Below, piece after piece: positions 62,378 to 64,000 of a stretch of DNA of 64,000 nucleotides. Numbering within the stretch: position 1 is the stretch's first letter; every line of letters begins with the position of its first letter. This DNA comes from JABDMH01 sp965223025 (GTDB lineage Bacteria; Bacteroidota; Bacteroidia; Chitinophagales; Saprospiraceae), in assembly GCA_965223025.1 (NCBI GenBank), contig CBDCVP010000023.1, positions 2,976,001 to 3,040,000 of the forward strand, in the 5' to 3' direction. Under the pieces are notes generated by a model, which was given only the letters and a program-made list of their open reading frames with translations, had not been told where the DNA came from and searched no databases. A program made the translations under genes and the position numbers.

Positions 62378-62803
62378 TTACTTGGTAATAATTTCAATAA
62401 CGCCAAATGCACCTCTGGACCCATACCGACCCGCTCTAGCAGCTGGCAGGACACTGATAGATTTGACGGTCTGTACATCTACAGCTCCTTCTACAGATGC
62501 ATACCCATGGCCCACTGGTGTTCCATTAACCACAAATAGTGGCTGATCAGCACCAGGAGTCCCTAATGTCTTATTACCCCTAATTACGATATACACATCA
62601 TTTCCATAGCCCCGAATATCCATACCACCCTGTCGCCGTAAGAGATCTATCAGCTCAGTAAACTCAGGGCTATCTGGCTTATTCGACGGTGCCGAAGTCT
62701 TAGCCTGGTTACTGGTTTTACATCCAATGAGCACCACCATAGCCAATGTAAGACAGGCTACATACACGGAAAGTGTTTTCTCCAAAGCAATAGAGCTTTT
62801 CAT
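62378..62803 (-). CDS. Plug-only TonB-dependent receptor-like lipoprotein
   Basis: A 141-residue lipoprotein starting at ATG 62803, lipobox ACLTLAMVVLIGC. The mature part is only a TonB plug-like domain: LIDLLRRQGGMDIRGYGNDVYIVIRG, QPLFVVNGTPVGHGYASV, VQTVKSISVLPAARAGRYGSRGAFGVIEIITK. The last piece is the conserved end of a plug, but no barrel follows and the gene stops. Such short plug lipoproteins are known in Bacteroidota without an assigned role; they may sit with or regulate a SusC-type transporter, or be an independent fold. A longer open frame upstream (to 62935) lacks a signal. Confidence 0.78.
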   Translation of the reverse strand: MKSSIALEKTLSVYVACLTLAMVVLIGCKTSNQAKTSAPSNKPDSPEFTELIDLLRRQGGMDIRGYGNDVYIVIRGNKTLGTPGADQPLFVVNGTPVGHGYASVEGAVDVQTVKSISVLPAARAGRYGSRGAFGVIEIITK

Positions 62804-63195
62804 AGTTTGCACATTTATCTTAACTGCAAAGATCGTCCTTTTTAGCGAGGTGGCTTGCGAGATTACAGGTCGCGTGTGCATTCCCACCAAATGAAAAACA
62901 TACGCCTCGGTAAACAGTGTTGTAAGGGATTTCATCGGTTCCTCTGGGTTTGCTAGCAGTGGATTTCAGAGATCACACAAGATCGCCGCAATCATCTCAA
63001 ATGATCGCTCCCTCATTGCCATGAGCGAAGGTGTCAATTTCGACTCCTCTAGAAATTGGAAGGGGGACCGCTGGGCAATTTGTTGGTCATATAAGCCTTG
63101 TGTGAGTCATAATCCCAACTCATCTCAACTGAAGACTTATCTTTAGGATTTCAAGTGAGGAGCAATCATGCATTTCCTTTCAAAAATTAAATCTC
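62804..63195. other. Intergenic region before the aldehyde dehydrogenase gene
   Basis: No gene is seen. TATCTTTAGG around 63139 is close to a -7 box and could serve the aldehyde dehydrogenase. Confidence 0.4.
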
Positions 63196-64000
63196 GTGGA
63201 AATTCAGGACCTATACACTAAGCAAAAAGAATTCTTCAACACGAACCAGACTAAGGATATCGATTTCAGAATCGATCAACTAAAAAAAATTAGAAGAATT
63301 CTCAAGGAAAGTGAAGAACAAATATTTCAGGCCATTTATGACGATTTTGGTAAGTCCAGGTTTGAAACTTATGCGACCGAACTTTCCCTTCTATATCACG
63401 AACTAAATGTTTTTATTAAGAAAATCAGAAGGTGGAGCAGCCGAATCCAAGTATCTACGAACCTGGCCAACACCCCGGCGAAAAGCTATATCATTCCAGA
63501 GCCACTGGGAACAACCTTAGTGATCGGGGCTTGGAACTATCCAGTGCAACTTGCTCTTATTCCCGCGATCACGTCCCTTGCTGCGGGAAACACCGTGATG
63601 CTAAAACCCAGTGAACTCCCATCCCGCACATCACAGGTGCTGGCAAAAATGATTAACGAGCATTTCCCCAGTCATTACTTCTCAGTCATCGAGGGTGGTG
63701 TGGAAACAACAACCAAACTCCTAGAACACAGATACGATAAAATATTCTTTACCGGCAGCACGCGTGTAGGAAAAATCATCTATCAAGCTGCAGCCAAACA
63801 TCTGACTCCCGTCACTTTAGAATTAGGTGGAAAATGTCCTACATTTGTCTTGGCAGATTGCCACATTAAACTCACCGCAAAACGCATCGTTTGGGCTAAG
63901 TTCTTAAACGCAGGACAAACATGTATCGCACCGGATTATATCTTGGCTGAAGACTCCATCGAAGGCCCTTTAATCGATGCTCTAAAAAACGAAATCGACC
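63196..64000 (+). CDS. Aldehyde dehydrogenase, class III type, 3' end outside window
   Basis: The first 268 residues of an ALDH of the YwdH / fatty aldehyde dehydrogenase group. In order: FRIDQLKKIRRIL, AIYDDFGKSRFETYATEL, EPLGTTLVIGAWNYPVQLALIPAI, AAGNTVMLKPSELPSRTS (NAD-binding Lys), IFFTGSTRVGKI, TLELGGKCP with the general-base Glu, and FLNAGQTCIAPDY with the catalytic Cys. No ATG exists in frame after the TGA at 63130, so GTG at 63196 (VEIQDLYTKQKEFF) is chosen by family length. It oxidises medium- or long-chain aldehydes to acids. The reading frame runs off the window. Confidence 0.93.
   Translation, partial: MEIQDLYTKQKEFFNTNQTKDIDFRIDQLKKIRRILKESEEQIFQAIYDDFGKSRFETYATELSLLYHELNVFIKKIRRWSSRIQVSTNLANTPAKSYIIPEPLGTTLVIGAWNYPVQLALIPAITSLAAGNTVMLKPSELPSRTSQVLAKMINEHFPSHYFSVIEGGVETTTKLLEHRYDKIFFTGSTRVGKIIYQAAAKHLTPVTLELGGKCPTFVLADCHIKLTAKRIVWAKFLNAGQTCIAPDYILAEDSIEGPLIDALKNEID

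Noticed and set aside
1..64000. CRISPR array, tRNA or rRNA genes
   Set aside because: Looked for regular spaced repeats and tRNA-like T-arms by eye and found none; a dedicated search could still find a tRNA.

Overview
The window looks like chromosomal DNA of a member of the Bacteroidota, probably a marine or particle-associated relative of the Saprospiria. The phylum assignment rests on the DUF5117/DUF4953-type metalloprotease, a PafA-type alkaline phosphatase, a Bacteroidota-type arginine decarboxylase, a TonB plug lipoprotein, many lipoboxes and several -7 boxes of the Bacteroidota TAnnTTTG form. The placement below phylum is a guess. No rRNA, tRNA or CRISPR array was seen.

Layout. 1-4.5 kb: end of mnmE, then an AT-rich, partly decayed stretch with a MoaF-like protein, a double SnoaL-like protein, a broken GH10 xylanase, an EF-hand protein and a 157 bp MITE. 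4.7-6.8 kb: arsenic operon (arsR, arsenate-reductase-like phosphatase, acr3) with a palindromic operator. 6.9-9.4 kb: GNAT-like, RidA-like and lipoprotein genes. 9.6-13.9 kb: Tat-exported PaoABC-like molybdenum aldehyde oxidoreductase operon with a small Cys-containing gene. 14.3-15.9 kb: MarR-like regulator with a palindrome, a membrane protein and an IS982-family remnant. 16.6-24.8 kb: beta-helix lipoprotein, esterase, zinc metalloprotease and sulfatase. 25-29.7 kb: a frameshifted DUF5916 protein and an AAA ATPase frameshifted at Walker B. 29.7-40.2 kb: SelA-like enzyme, GH172, epimerase, exported ADP-ribosylglycohydrolase, phosphotriesterase-like lipoprotein, QueD, a nucleoside phosphorylase stub, a second sulfatase and serine dehydratase. 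40.3-45.6 kb: two secreted proteins and PafA. 45.7-51.6 kb: a compact four-gene operon (TolC-like, HlyD-like, TackOD1 regulator, processive GT2), with a divergent DUF3095 cyclase-like gene. 53-64 kb: speA, a lactonase-like amidohydrolase with an MFS transporter, di-heme cytochrome c peroxidase, a PVC-type heme/NHL protein with a sugar isomerase-like partner, a plug-only TonB lipoprotein and the start of an aldehyde dehydrogenase.

How the genes fit together. Much of the window serves breakdown of sulfated or decorated polysaccharides and oxidation of the released sugars and aldehydes (sulfatases, GH172, beta-helix protein, DUF2961/GH172, lactonase, PVC-type dehydrogenase, PaoABC-like enzyme, ALDH). 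The best candidate for an undescribed system is the 45.7-51.6 kb operon. It has every part of a synthase-dependent exopolysaccharide export machine: an inner-membrane GT2 synthase, a periplasmic adaptor and an outer-membrane channel. Its cytoplasmic regulator carries a zinc-binding TackOD1 domain between a degenerate receiver-like region and a GGDEF-like region whose signature is lost. Five loci (GH10, IS982, DUF5916, AAA ATPase, nucleoside phosphorylase) are broken, so either the genome is decaying here or the assembly has some indel errors.
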